A DNA stretch of 64,000 nucleotides from Sepioteuthis lessoniana (lineage: Eukaryota; Mollusca; Cephalopoda; Myopsida; Loliginidae): the NCBI GenBank assembly GCA_963585895.1, contig OY757904.1, forward strand, positions 158,516,749-158,580,748. The letters are read 5' to 3'. The notes beneath the pieces are model-generated. The model did no database searches. It worked only from the letters and a program-made list of their open reading frames with translations, and had not been told where the DNA came from. Shown here in pieces: positions 56,264 through 64,000 of the stretch. Position 1 is the stretch's first letter. The number at the start of each line of letters is the position of its first letter. The position numbers and the translations under genes are program-made.

Positions 56264-57133
56264 TAGGTTTCCAGACTTTTTTTGTACAGGCATTTAAAAT
56301 TGTTGTAGGCTCTTGAAAATTCAGTTTGTTATTGCTATACATCTTATGAGATGATTGACCAATTTTTGTGATTTCAGCTTCAAATGAACAGCTACAGCAG
56401 GAATTGGGATACACCCTACTAAAGCCAGATTTTCACAGCCGGTGAATTTCAAAAATGCAATCTGGACGTGAGAAAGAATAATATGCAATAAAATTGTGTT
56501 TTAAACTTGGAAAAAATGCCACAGAAACGTAAGGAATGCTTCAGACTGATTTTGGAGCATCTTGCATGAATCAAGCATCAGTTTTTGAGTGGCATAAGAG
56601 ATTCGAGGAAGGCAGGCAGTCTGTGAGGGATGATGAGAGGTGTGGGAGGAGTTAGGAAGTCAATAAACCAGAGTTGATTGACCAAACTGGGTTAGGGTTA
56701 CTATGTTGAGGTTTTAAGGGAGTCCAGGAAGAGATTCCGTCGGAAGAGGCCAGTACTCTTCAAATAGGGTCAGTGGCATTTCCACCAGGACAATGCACCA
56801 GTCCACAACTCCATCCTTGTCACTGACTGTTTGACCAAGATGGGCATCAAGACAGTTCGTCACCCTCCCTATAGTCCAGACCTTGCTCTCTGTGACTTTT
56901 GCTTATTCCCTAAGCTTAGAGGCTGTCGTTATGAGACAATTGAGGAGATGAAAGAGGCCGTGACGAAGGTCATTGACACGCTCACACAAGAGGACTTCCA
57001 TGGGGTCTTACAGAAGTTGTTTGAACGGTACAACAAGTGCATTGCAGCCGGAGGAGATTACTTCGAATGGGACTAGAGTTTCATGTGTGTACTATCAATA
57101 AACGTGCCTATACGAAAAAAGTCTGGAAACTTA
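56264..57133 (+). mobile_element. Internally deleted mariner element with terminal inverted repeats
   Basis: Ends carry ~28 bp terminal inverted repeats: GGTTTCCAGACTTTTTTT (from 56,266) and the complement of AGTTTCCAGACTTTTTTCG (to 57,131), each preceded by TA, the mariner target site. Between them, pieces of a mariner transposase occur in order. The N-terminal DNA-binding part has 'GASCMNQASVFEWHKRFEEG' and 'SVRDDERCG' (56,530-56,650). There is then a jump to 'YYVEVLRESRKRFRRKRP', 'QWHFHQDNAPVHNSILVTD' and the C-terminal frame. At 866 bp it is well under the ~1.3 kb of complete elements; about 150 residues holding the first catalytic aspartate are gone. Confidence 0.93.
56831..57076 (+). 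pseudogene. Mariner transposase, C-terminal remnant
   Basis: The 81-codon frame contains HPPYSPDLALCDFCLFPKLR, the conserved mariner C-terminal catalytic signature (YSPDLAPxD, third acidic residue at the D of CDF). It continues with 'RYETIEEMKEAVTKVIDTL' and ends 'CIAAGGDYFEWD', a normal mariner C-terminus and stop. Upstream an in-frame stop near 56,767 and the internal deletion separate it from the N-terminal piece. The signature has L for the usual P in ALCDF. The family used to be active: a DDD transposase cutting at TA, acting in the nucleus. This copy cannot make transposase, but with both TIRs it might once have been moved in trans. Confidence 0.92.
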
Positions 57134-57559
57134 TCTTACGCTCCTCGTACAATTGTTGAATTTTACCGATTTTTTTGTCTCTGTGACGTATTATATCCTT
57201 TATATAAATAAAATGAAATGGTTAGTTTATTCTTGGAAGGATTAAAATGGCCAGCGTTAAATTGTTTTCCAAAAGTCAAAGGTTTATCCAGTGGTATATG
57301 ATCACCATTTTACGCTGAATTCTAAAATACCATTCATTGTGTTTGGTCAGGTCTGGTTCTTAAGATGTGCTTGAATACTTTACAACAAGTTGTACACAAT
57401 GACAACACTTATTCAAAAGCCTATAGACTCGACTTGTCGCAGCTGATCGTGGGTGCATATAATGTTGTGATAGTACCAAACAACAATGTACCACCCTATT
57501 CGCTAACTCCCTCATACCAAGAAAGGGCAGGACTTATCCCTCAGCTTAAAATGATTTTA
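57134..57559. other. Unassigned DNA
   Basis: The 66-codon frame at 57,365-57,565 shows no motif. It precedes the transposon-like C-terminal fragment and may be part of the same decayed element. Confidence 0.4.
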
Positions 57560-57886
57560 ATGTAAGGACCCAATGTTTGACGAAGCACTGAGCAAAGCTG
57601 AACTGTCCGTTTGGCAGTCACTGAAATCAGTTATGAGAAAGAAATTGAAGAGCTACGAAAAAGTTTCTGTCAACTCGGAGCACGAATGTTTGTCAAACGG
57701 CACTTTCTGCGCTCACACTTGGACTATTTTCCAAAGAACTGTGGAGATTTGAGTGAAGAGCAGGGTGAATGCTTTCACCGAGACATTCGCATTATAGAAG
57801 AGTGCTACTGCTGGTGCTTGAATCGGGATGCAGTGGTTGCCGAGTATTGGAGGAAGTCCATGAAAAAACCTTTCATCCACGAATAG
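57560..57886 (+). pseudogene. Transposon-like ORF, C-terminal part
   Basis: Starts with 'DPMFDEALSKAELSVWQSL' (57,567-57,624), shifts frame, and continues as 'YEKEIEELRKSFCQLGARM', 'KRHFLRSHLDYFPKNCGDLS' and 'EEQGECFHRDIR', 'CYCWCLNRD'. The HFL.SHLDYFP..GD.SEEQGE.FH block is the recognisable C-terminal signature of the same family as 5,020-6,145. That piece ends close to the family position at which this one starts. No enzymatic role is known to me. One frameshift; the C-terminal frame of 91 codons is otherwise open. Confidence 0.65.
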
Positions 57887-58189
57887 CTTCTTTTGTGTAT
57901 TTTTCAGTTTACAATGACACAATGTTAGATTTCTGTGAATATACCAGCCATTAAGTTAGCATTATTTGTTTAATTGAACAAGAAATTAGTTATAGTACTT
58001 TCCTATATATTTCAAATAAGAGATTGCATCTTTAAAAATTGATCTGATGAGAAAAAATGAGTATGATTTTTGGATTTAGCGTAAAAATCTGCCTTAAAAT
58101 CAGCTATTTTATATTCGACCTAGAAAACATCGCAGACCAGTGTTATTGAAGATATTCCCACTGCTTATAAAAAAGATCGAATTGTTATT
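57887..58189. other. Unassigned DNA
   Basis: Nothing recognised. Confidence 0.4.
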
Positions 58190-58285
58190 TATTAAGATTA
58201 GCTGTGACACAAACCAGGAATATAGGACTCCTAGTTAGAATCGAACTCACTAACAATGTTTGCTAATCTAGGTTGTTGACAACTA
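58190..58285 (-). repeat. tRNA-like SINE fragment, family F
   Basis: Minus strand: AACCTAGATTAGCAAACATT with B-box-like GAGTTCGATTCTAAC and downstream ACAGCTAATCTTAAT. Related to 34,285-34,390. Confidence 0.5.
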
Positions 58286-58327
58286 TGGCAAAGAAAGATC
58301 GAATCTCAATTATATATATTTATCAAC

Positions 58328-58607
58328 ACCTCCGCTCGGGCAGGATATGACACAAGGTCAATTTTTAAGCGGAGTTTAAAAAGGTTTGAATTCAGAGTTT
58401 TCCTTTTCCTAGATTGTTGCCTCACCAAGGCTGAAGAACCAAGTCTGTCCTACTATTTGCCCATAGCTGGAGGGAGAATAATTGGATTCATACCTTTCCC
58501 CAAGGTATTAGTGCTATGTGAAATGCAATCAGTCTCGTCCAGGATTTGAACTCGTGTCGCCGTATCTATTTCCTACGACGATAACCATTACACCACGGGC
58601 ACCTCCA
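58328..58607 (-). repeat. tRNA-derived SINE family C, full length
   Basis: Minus strand begins GGAGGTGCCCGTGGTGTAAT with A-box-like GTGGTGTAATGG, has B-box-like CGAGTTCAAATCCTGG, GGGAAAGGTATGAATCC, CAGCTATGGGCAAATAG, and ends GCCCGAGCGGAGGTGTTG. Closest to the copy at 36,706. Confidence 0.9.
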
Positions 58608-58654
58608 AATCGAATATCAGCTTGGAAGAATGACTAAAAAGTAGCCATCATATT

Positions 58655-58772
58655 GTAGGTTTGGATTCCTTGTTTAATGGTGCATCAACCATTGTGAATT
58701 TCTTAATGCCAAAGCCATCTTTGTAGAAAGGAAGTGTTACAATTTAACCCGTAGCTGATGGGGGGATAGTAC
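58655..58772 (-). repeat. SINE family D, 3' part
   Basis: Minus strand: CATCAGCTACGGGTTAAATT, CTACAAAGATGGCTTTGGCA, then tail ending GGTTGATGCACCATTAAAC. Adjoins a family A array head to head. Confidence 0.68.
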
Positions 58773-59123
58773 AAACGGTATACTTATGCTAAACTGAATT
58801 GTTTGATTAAACTGAATAGCTTGAAATAGAAATGTTTTTAACAATTAAAACGTACTTACATTTAAACTGCGTGCTTATGATAAACTGAATTATTTCAAAT
58901 AGAATAGTTTTGACATTGAAACTGTATTTCCACTAAACTGAATTGTTATATATAACTGTTTGAATAAACTGAATAGTTTGAAATAGAAATGTTTTTGACA
59001 ATTAAACTGTGTATTCATGCTAAACTGAATTGTTTTAAATAGAAAAAATTATTTACATAAAAATGGATTTGGCGATAAATGACCTACAAAGGTTGATATG
59101 ACATAAAACCCAACCAACCAACC
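58773..59123 (+). repeat. Composite SINE family A, array and tail
   Basis: Five or so ~55 bp units (TGCTAAACTGAATTGTTTGA, GAAATAGAAATGTTTTTGAC) then tail AAATGGATTTGGCGATAAAT ... CCAACCAACCAACC at 59,123. No 5' core. Confidence 0.8.
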
Positions 59124-60374
59124 ATTCTCTTTTTCAATAATATTCATAGTAGAATTTATTAAAATTTTCTTGTGGAATACAACAATAAAAAACAACGATA
59201 AAAAACGGAATTTATCAAAAGTGAAAACGGAAAAAATGGTAGGAGGGAAGAATAAATGATAGAGGCAGGATGGAGACAAGATATAAATGATGTCAAAGTC
59301 GTAAAGCTTGGTAGGGTTAGGGTGCCAATCTAGTCGAGCAGATTGTTACTTTCGAATTTGGTTCTTATTGGGTGCCATTACATTTCCGACTTTGTGTCAG
59401 ACCAAAGTTTACCTTTGTAAGAAAGGTACTTCGTGTAGTGTAATGGTTACCAAGCTAGGTTATCTGGCCACAGTTAGCGAGTACCATTCTGATTGGTTGG
59501 CCCATACTCCAGGCCTTGTGTCACATCTAAACTAAGGATAGTAAATAACTATTTGCCCAGGAAATCATGTCCATTTTTATTCGTCTATTTTGAATTCTAA
59601 TTTGATTTCCCTTTGTTGAAAGAAGAGTTTTTTCACTCTTTCACATGAAAAGTAGCTGCAAAGGGGCGGGAAAAAACATTCACTTGTCACAAATGAGAAA
59701 GAGGAAAGAAAATAGAAAGGCAGGAACGTATCTTACTTGTTAGAAATTTAATGTATTATATTTTCCTGCAAGTAGTGCAACAGAGTGGATACAGATTCCA
59801 ATAAACACTTTATATTCCTTTCTTTTTGGTCTCTATGTCTTTATTTCACTTAGACAGCCAATCATTAATTCTCATTTTGAATAATTCTTCAGGAAAAGTT
59901 TCTTCAAGTCTTTCTTATCAGTAAAGTTCACCACAATGCTTAAAGATAAATTGCTATCCATAAGATAAAGGTCACTAATCTCAATTTTAAACTGATTCAA
60001 CTGATGTCATTTATTGCAACAATTCTATTCATCAAAAATGGGCGTTGTTTGTTTGAGCTGCTTTATATGTGTCTGTGTATTGTTTGTCCACTTGGAAGGA
60101 AATTCTAAGGTATCAAACCACTCCTGTTTTTTTTTTTTTTTTTTTTTTTACAAACACTCACCTTCAATTTATAGAAATGAAAGAGCGGTTTAGGTTGATA
60201 TTTTGGCTTCTCATTCGCATCCAATTATAGCTCAGATGACATTTTTAAAGAAAGTCATTCATATTTCATTAATGGATGATACAAAAAGAATCAACTCCAG
60301 ACTAAACGTGATTAATGTAGCCCACACTTCATATATTTGATTTTTTAAGATCCCATTCTGTTAAAACCTAACCA
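59124..60374. other. Unassigned DNA with a tRNA-head-like site
   Basis: 59,430-59,460 reads GTGTAGTGTAATGGTTACCA, like the A-box end of a tRNA or SINE, but no B box follows. A T-run lies at 60,127-60,150. No gene supported. Confidence 0.4.
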
Positions 60375-61118
60375 ATTTATCAAGTTGCCTTTTTTTCTAC
60401 GGCATGTCAACCTGTCTAGGTTTTTTTTAAAAATAATTTCAACAGCATTCATTAAACATTCATATTTACATTTTTTGCGTTGCTTCTAAGTCTGGTAAAA
60501 GGTAATAGTAGTTCTGTACTCAGTAAGATTGATTGATTTTAACGGCATCTCAACCCATTTATGGTTATTTTAAGCCAAGAGGTTAGGGAATTGAGTTCAT
60601 TATACTTTCATAATCGCATTTTTCATTTAGTTGTTAAGAGTTTTTGGCACACAGTTATACGATATAAAATATCAAATTTAATACAAATAATTTTCACAAA
60701 ATTGTATCGTTTTTAACTATTCCTATCTAATTCTAATGATGATATGGTTCTAAGTAATTATTTCTATTTAATAATTGTCCTTGTTTGCACACAGTTATAA
60801 AGTTTCAAGTAACTAACCAATTATAGCATTTAAGTAACTATTCTTAATAGAAATAATTTACACTTATATAGTATCAAGCATTCCTATCTTATACAAATAA
60901 TTTTCAAACAGATCTACATATAAATGGTACCTTAACAAATATCATCACTCTAGGCAAGAGTGGACCTGGGAGTAATGGCAATGAAGGGGTACTTCACACT
61001 CCCCAGATCTCTAGAACTGGAGCCTCACCATCCGATGCAGTTTACTCTCATACTCAGGACACTCCCTCTTTTATCGAGGGGTTGGTCTTTGCAGGTGTAT
61101 TTTAAGCCTCACCGATAG
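60375..61118 (-). repeat. Composite SINE family A, with an extra tail fragment
   Basis: Core at 60,925-61,118, ~55 bp units (60,640-60,900, CAAGCATTCCTATCTTATAC), tail at 60,527-60,600 with (CAAT)n. A second tail-like piece (ACGGCATGTCAACCTGTCTA) lies at 60,398, suggesting an older truncated copy. Confidence 0.75.
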
Positions 61119-61560
61119 GTTTGTCGAGCTGTCCTCCCAGCCTTGCCAAGCAATCTTGAATTATTTGAAATTCTTCTAGTTTTAAATTTGGACCAATATC
61201 TGGTTTTCTTAATTTCATCTTCATCTGCAAGTTTTCGAAATCAAATTTCCTCTAAGAGAATTAATTTCAGAAGGCCGAATATATATTCCTTGCAGTTTTC
61301 AGTTCCATTCTGGTTCAGTTTTAACGTCTACAAATAGAAAATAAGAAAATCGGGAATGGAAACAAAAACAAAAAACAAAACAAAACCAAAAAACTAAGAA
61401 AAAAGTCCAAAAGGAGGCATAAAGAAAAGACGCGCAAAAATCATTTCATTATATTAAAAAATATATATACAAGATTGGAGTAACCGAAAAAAAGCCCATT
61501 TTAATAGTTGGATTAAATACAAATATTGATTATAATTAATCATTATTATTTCACTCTATT
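61119..61560. other. Unassigned A/T-rich DNA
   Basis: CAAAA-rich tract at 61,355-61,400; no gene recognised. Confidence 0.4.
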
Positions 61561-61564
61561 TAAG

Positions 61565-62360
61565 TTTTTCGCACAACTTTTAACAAGTAGTTTTTCACTG
61601 AAGTCTAGATAACAAGTCTCATCAACTCTCCAGGACTCTTTTAGATATTCGAGCAAATCTTAACAATTCTATGGTGTGGCTGGTCTCTATTCTTTGAATT
61701 ACCAGTTCTTCCAAACTTTTTCTCAAGCCTTTGGAGACCGTTCCAAGCACACCTGCTCACCGTCACCCTTATATTCCACTGTTTTTTTTTAATTTACTGA
61801 CAAGATCCAGAATTTTATGCGTCTCATTTTCTCGGACAAATTCTGGATTGTGCCTTTACTATTTGTTACTACGGTCGAATTTTAGTTTCTTGCACAATTC
61901 TCCCTGAATTACCGTTCCCATCCAGTCATACCAAGTCTTGTACTCCTTTTGTGCTGCACTTGTTAGTATGATTATCAGTTTAATTTCTTTCTCCATTTAA
62001 CCAACGCTTGCTATTCTGTTGCGTATAATCAATTTTCGCATGGATATGATTCGTCCTTATGGCGTTATCTTGTGCTACAATCAAAAGATTCAATTTCTTT
62101 GTTGAGGTTTTTTCCTTATCCGGGTCATTTCATTTGTAATTTCGCCAGTTTGTCACTTGAAGTATCCATACAATTTCGTTTTTTTTTCCAATTTTGTTTT
62201 CTAGATTTTGTTGTTTTGCTCTGTGTCTTTATGTCGACATTGTTGTTATTAGTCTTTCTATGCTCTTTTTTATGTATTCCTCGAATTCTTTAATTGGTCC
62301 ATCAACGCAATCCTCTGTGCTGGAGAGTTCTCTTTCCTTTTTAGTTGGCACACAGAGTTT
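61565..62360 (-). pseudogene. LINE family 2 C-terminal relic
   Basis: Minus strand of 61,565-61,960 parallels 13,700-14,110: a block 'GRTVSKGLRKSLEELVIQRI' then 'TSHTIELLRFARISKRVLES' at the extreme C-terminus, and upstream a 'NPEFVRENETHKILDLVSK' block. The part at 61,980-62,360 continues into the region between RT and C-terminus. Broken by stops. Overlapping plus-strand frames (62,072-62,517) are shadows. Confidence 0.55.
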
Positions 62361-62384
62361 GTCTAGGTCATCCCTTGGGTATTA

Positions 62385-62463
62385 TTATCATTATTATTAT
62401 TATCATAAAACATTCAGCGTTCAGCATAAAATGATAAAACAAAAGAACAGAAAAAAAAAGAAT

Positions 62464-62495
<32 letters not shown>
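62385..62495. repeat. (ATT)n and (TA)n microsatellites
   Basis: ATT repeats at 62,385-62,405; TA repeats at 62,468-62,495. Confidence 0.93.
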
Positions 62496-62560
62496 CGAAC
62501 TCGGGCCGCCTGGATGAAAGCCATGAATCCTAACCAGTGTGAGAACGAATAATTTGTTAA

Positions 62561-62800
62561 CCGGCCAATTAGCATAATGATTACAGTGTTCACCAATAGT
62601 TTGGGAAACAGAGGTTCAATCTTAGGTCGAGTCACACCAAAGACTCAAAAAATGACACTTGATACCTTCTTGTTTAACACTCAGCATTATAAAGTACGGA
62701 TCAAGAGTAAGTAGAGCAATCCAGAGGAAGGAGTAGAGCCCTCCCCTACACCTTGGTGTTGTACCTATTGAAAAACGAGCCTTCGGGTCACCCTCGATTA
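62561..62800 (+). repeat. tRNA-derived SINE family B, full length
   Basis: Head: A-box-like TTAGCATAATGATTACAG (62,569), B-box-like GAGGTTCAATCTTAGG (62,610). Body: AAAGACTCAAAAAATGACAC, TGTTTAACACTCAGCATTAT, CCCCTACACCTTGGTGTTGT; end CTTCGGGTCACCCTCGATTA. A plus-strand copy of the family at 24,774 and 33,977. Confidence 0.88.
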
Positions 62801-62809
62801 CAGTAGGCC

Positions 62810-62812
<3 letters not shown>

Positions 62813-62847
<35 letters not shown>

Positions 62848-62915
62848 TCATACAACGTGTGAAAGCACGTGCGATACCCTGCTCTCATCAGCCGCCAACC
62901 AGGGTGATAACACAG

Positions 62916-62961
<46 letters not shown>
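62813..62961. repeat. Two (TA)n tracts flanking ~75 bp
   Basis: TA runs at 62,813-62,844 and 62,917-62,961. Confidence 0.95.
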
Positions 62962-62962
<1 letters not shown>

Positions 62963-63045
62963 GTAGTTTTCTATGTTAATGCTGAATAAAGCGCTCTATA
63001 TCAAATATAGAGCATATATATGAAAGTTAGCGTAGCACAGACACA

Positions 63046-63160
63046 GATTCAACGGTACTTGGTGGCTGTCAGTTTCTCGTCTATGGTCTACAGTGCCGAC
63101 CAGATCTGATGATCGCATAGGCGAAAAACTAACCGTCACTAAGCACCGTTGAATCTCTAT
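63046..63160. repeat. Imperfect hairpin with ~42 bp arms
   Basis: AGATTCAACGGTACTTGGTG... (63,047) pairs with ...CACTAAGCACCGTTGAATCT (to about 63,155), with scattered mismatches and a ~30 base loop centred on CAGATCTGATGATC. Such an arm length with mismatches could be a foldback element or a precursor-type RNA hairpin; I see no further evidence for either. Confidence 0.75.
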
Positions 63161-63571
63161 CTACACAATCCTAACTTGGGATTTATAAATTGTTCCAGAA
63201 TGCTTTATGATTAAGCAAGATTTGAGCGAAAAATTCAGCAATTTAACTTGTCCCCACGGTAATATAATGCATAGTCATGTAGGTGGGGGTCACGAGAAAT
63301 GAACAGTATTTTTCAAAGGGAATGCTAAGAATTGACACTCAACTTAAAACCAGAGTCGTTTTTTGTATGAAAGTAAATAATAAATTAATATCTCCCGTGT
63401 GTAAAGCATTTTGTATGGTCTTTAAATGATTTATTAATACAAATTTCTTAGTTAACTTCTTGTCTAATGTCGGAAAAACCCTGAAAGTCTTTTGAATTTT
63501 TAAAATTCTTTTGGTAGTGAATCAAGTTATTTTATCTTGTGATTTTTTCCCAAGTTGGCCGATCGTTGTCG
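63161..63571. other. Unassigned DNA
   Basis: Nothing recognised. Confidence 0.4.
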
Positions 63572-63772
63572 CGGGCGACCCGAAGGCTCGCTCTTCAATA
63601 GCTACAACACCGAGGTGCAGGGGATGGCGTCATTCCTTTCCTTGGATGACTACACTTACCTTTGATCCATATCTTATAATGCTGTGTGTTAAGAAAAAGG
63701 GAATCAAGTACCATTTTTTGATTGAACCCTCGTCTCCCGGACCGTTGAAGAACACTCTAACCATTATGCCAA
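63572..63772 (-). repeat. tRNA-derived SINE family B with internal deletion
   Basis: Minus strand: TGGCATAATGGTTAGAGTGT as A-box region, GAGGGTTCAATC as B box, then a jump that skips the GGTCGAGTAATACCAAAGAC part, then AAAAAATGGTACTTGATTCC and the usual end with CTTCGGGTCGCC. Confidence 0.85.
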
Positions 63773-63774
63773 TG

Positions 63775-64000
63775 ACTGTCAGTTTTTCACTGAAGTCTGA
63801 ATGGCAAAAAGTTTCTTTGGGTCTCCAGGACTCTTCTAAGTATTAGAGCCAATTTTAGAAGTGCTGTGGTCTGGATGATTTTAATTCTTCCACTAATCTC
63901 CAGTTCATCGACTTTATTTTTTTAGTTCTTGGGAACTGTTTCAAGGTCCCCAACAACTATAGGCATCCCTGACACATTCATGGGATTGAATCTGCTACTT
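63775..64000 (-). pseudogene. LINE family 2 C-terminal end, cut by the window edge
   Basis: Minus strand gives 'PMNVSGMPIVVGDLETVPKN', 'VDELEISGRIKIIQTTALLK' and 'LALILRRVLETQRN', the extreme C-terminus of the LINE family seen at 13,700, 6,400 and 61,565. It is the clearest of the four copies for this segment, and continues beyond position 64,000. At least one stop is visible. Confidence 0.72.

Noticed and set aside
62194-62517. 107-codon plus-strand frame
   Set aside because: Runs through antisense LINE, (ATT)n and (TA)n tracts; not a gene.

Overview
This 64 kb window looks like non-coding, repeat-saturated animal (metazoan) nuclear DNA. It is AT-rich and full of (TA)n, (TC/GA)n and (CA)n microsatellites, tRNA-derived SINEs, decayed non-LTR retrotransposons, a Ty3-type reverse transcriptase relic, an internally deleted mariner and two satellite-like arrays. 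An invertebrate is most likely, given the mix of RTE-like LINEs, mariner and tRNA SINEs. I cannot fix the phylum from sequence alone. I found no host protein-coding gene, rRNA or functional tRNA gene that I can defend; almost every open frame is a chance frame in low-complexity DNA or part of a transposon.

Layout. 0-16 kb: a ~480 bp repeat at the left edge recurs inverted at 15.4-15.9 kb. Between them lie a Ty3-type RT relic (2.4-2.9 kb), SINEs with internal minisatellites (3.5-4.6 and 11.7-12.4 kb), a broken transposon-like ORF (5.0-6.1 kb), LINE fragments (6.4-7.1 and 13.7-16.2 kb) and a ~46-48 bp satellite (8.5-10.9 kb). 16-27 kb: the first two of three copies of a ~400-600 bp LTR-like repeat (third at 34.6 kb), a pair of ~1.2 kb inverted arms (18.4-19.6 / 20.6-21.76 kb) with a further hairpin, a near-perfect 60 bp-arm palindrome at 23.9 kb, a LINE 3' fragment at 24.0-24.5 kb, and a SINE nested in another SINE (24.8-26.1 kb). 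27-44 kb: microsatellite-rich DNA (29.5-31.3 kb), more SINEs, a LINE copy with an inverted 5' half (37.6-39.9 kb) and another LINE relic (42.0-42.8 kb). 44-49.6 kb: the best preserved ORF of the window, a 343-codon reverse transcriptase C-terminal half (44.96-45.99 kb, minus), then a promoter-like CCAAT/TATA segment. 49.65-55.13 kb: a 5.5 kb array of a 49 bp unit (about 112 copies) with palindromic variants and higher-order structure. 55-64 kb: SINEs, a 0.87 kb mariner with terminal inverted repeats, the C-terminal part of the transposon-like ORF, and more LINE C-terminal relics.

How the parts relate: the SINEs fall into at least three recognisable families. One has a ~220 bp 5' core, a variable array of ~48-60 bp repeats and a ~60 bp 3' tail that is also found on a separate tRNA-headed SINE family, suggesting that both were mobilised by the same LINE machinery. 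A nested insertion with a target-site duplication fixes the ends of this element. That composite SINE, the palindromic 49 bp satellite and the 1.2 kb inverted arms are the most notable structures here. Family names for LINE fragments rest on recognising conserved RT motifs by eye, without database searches.
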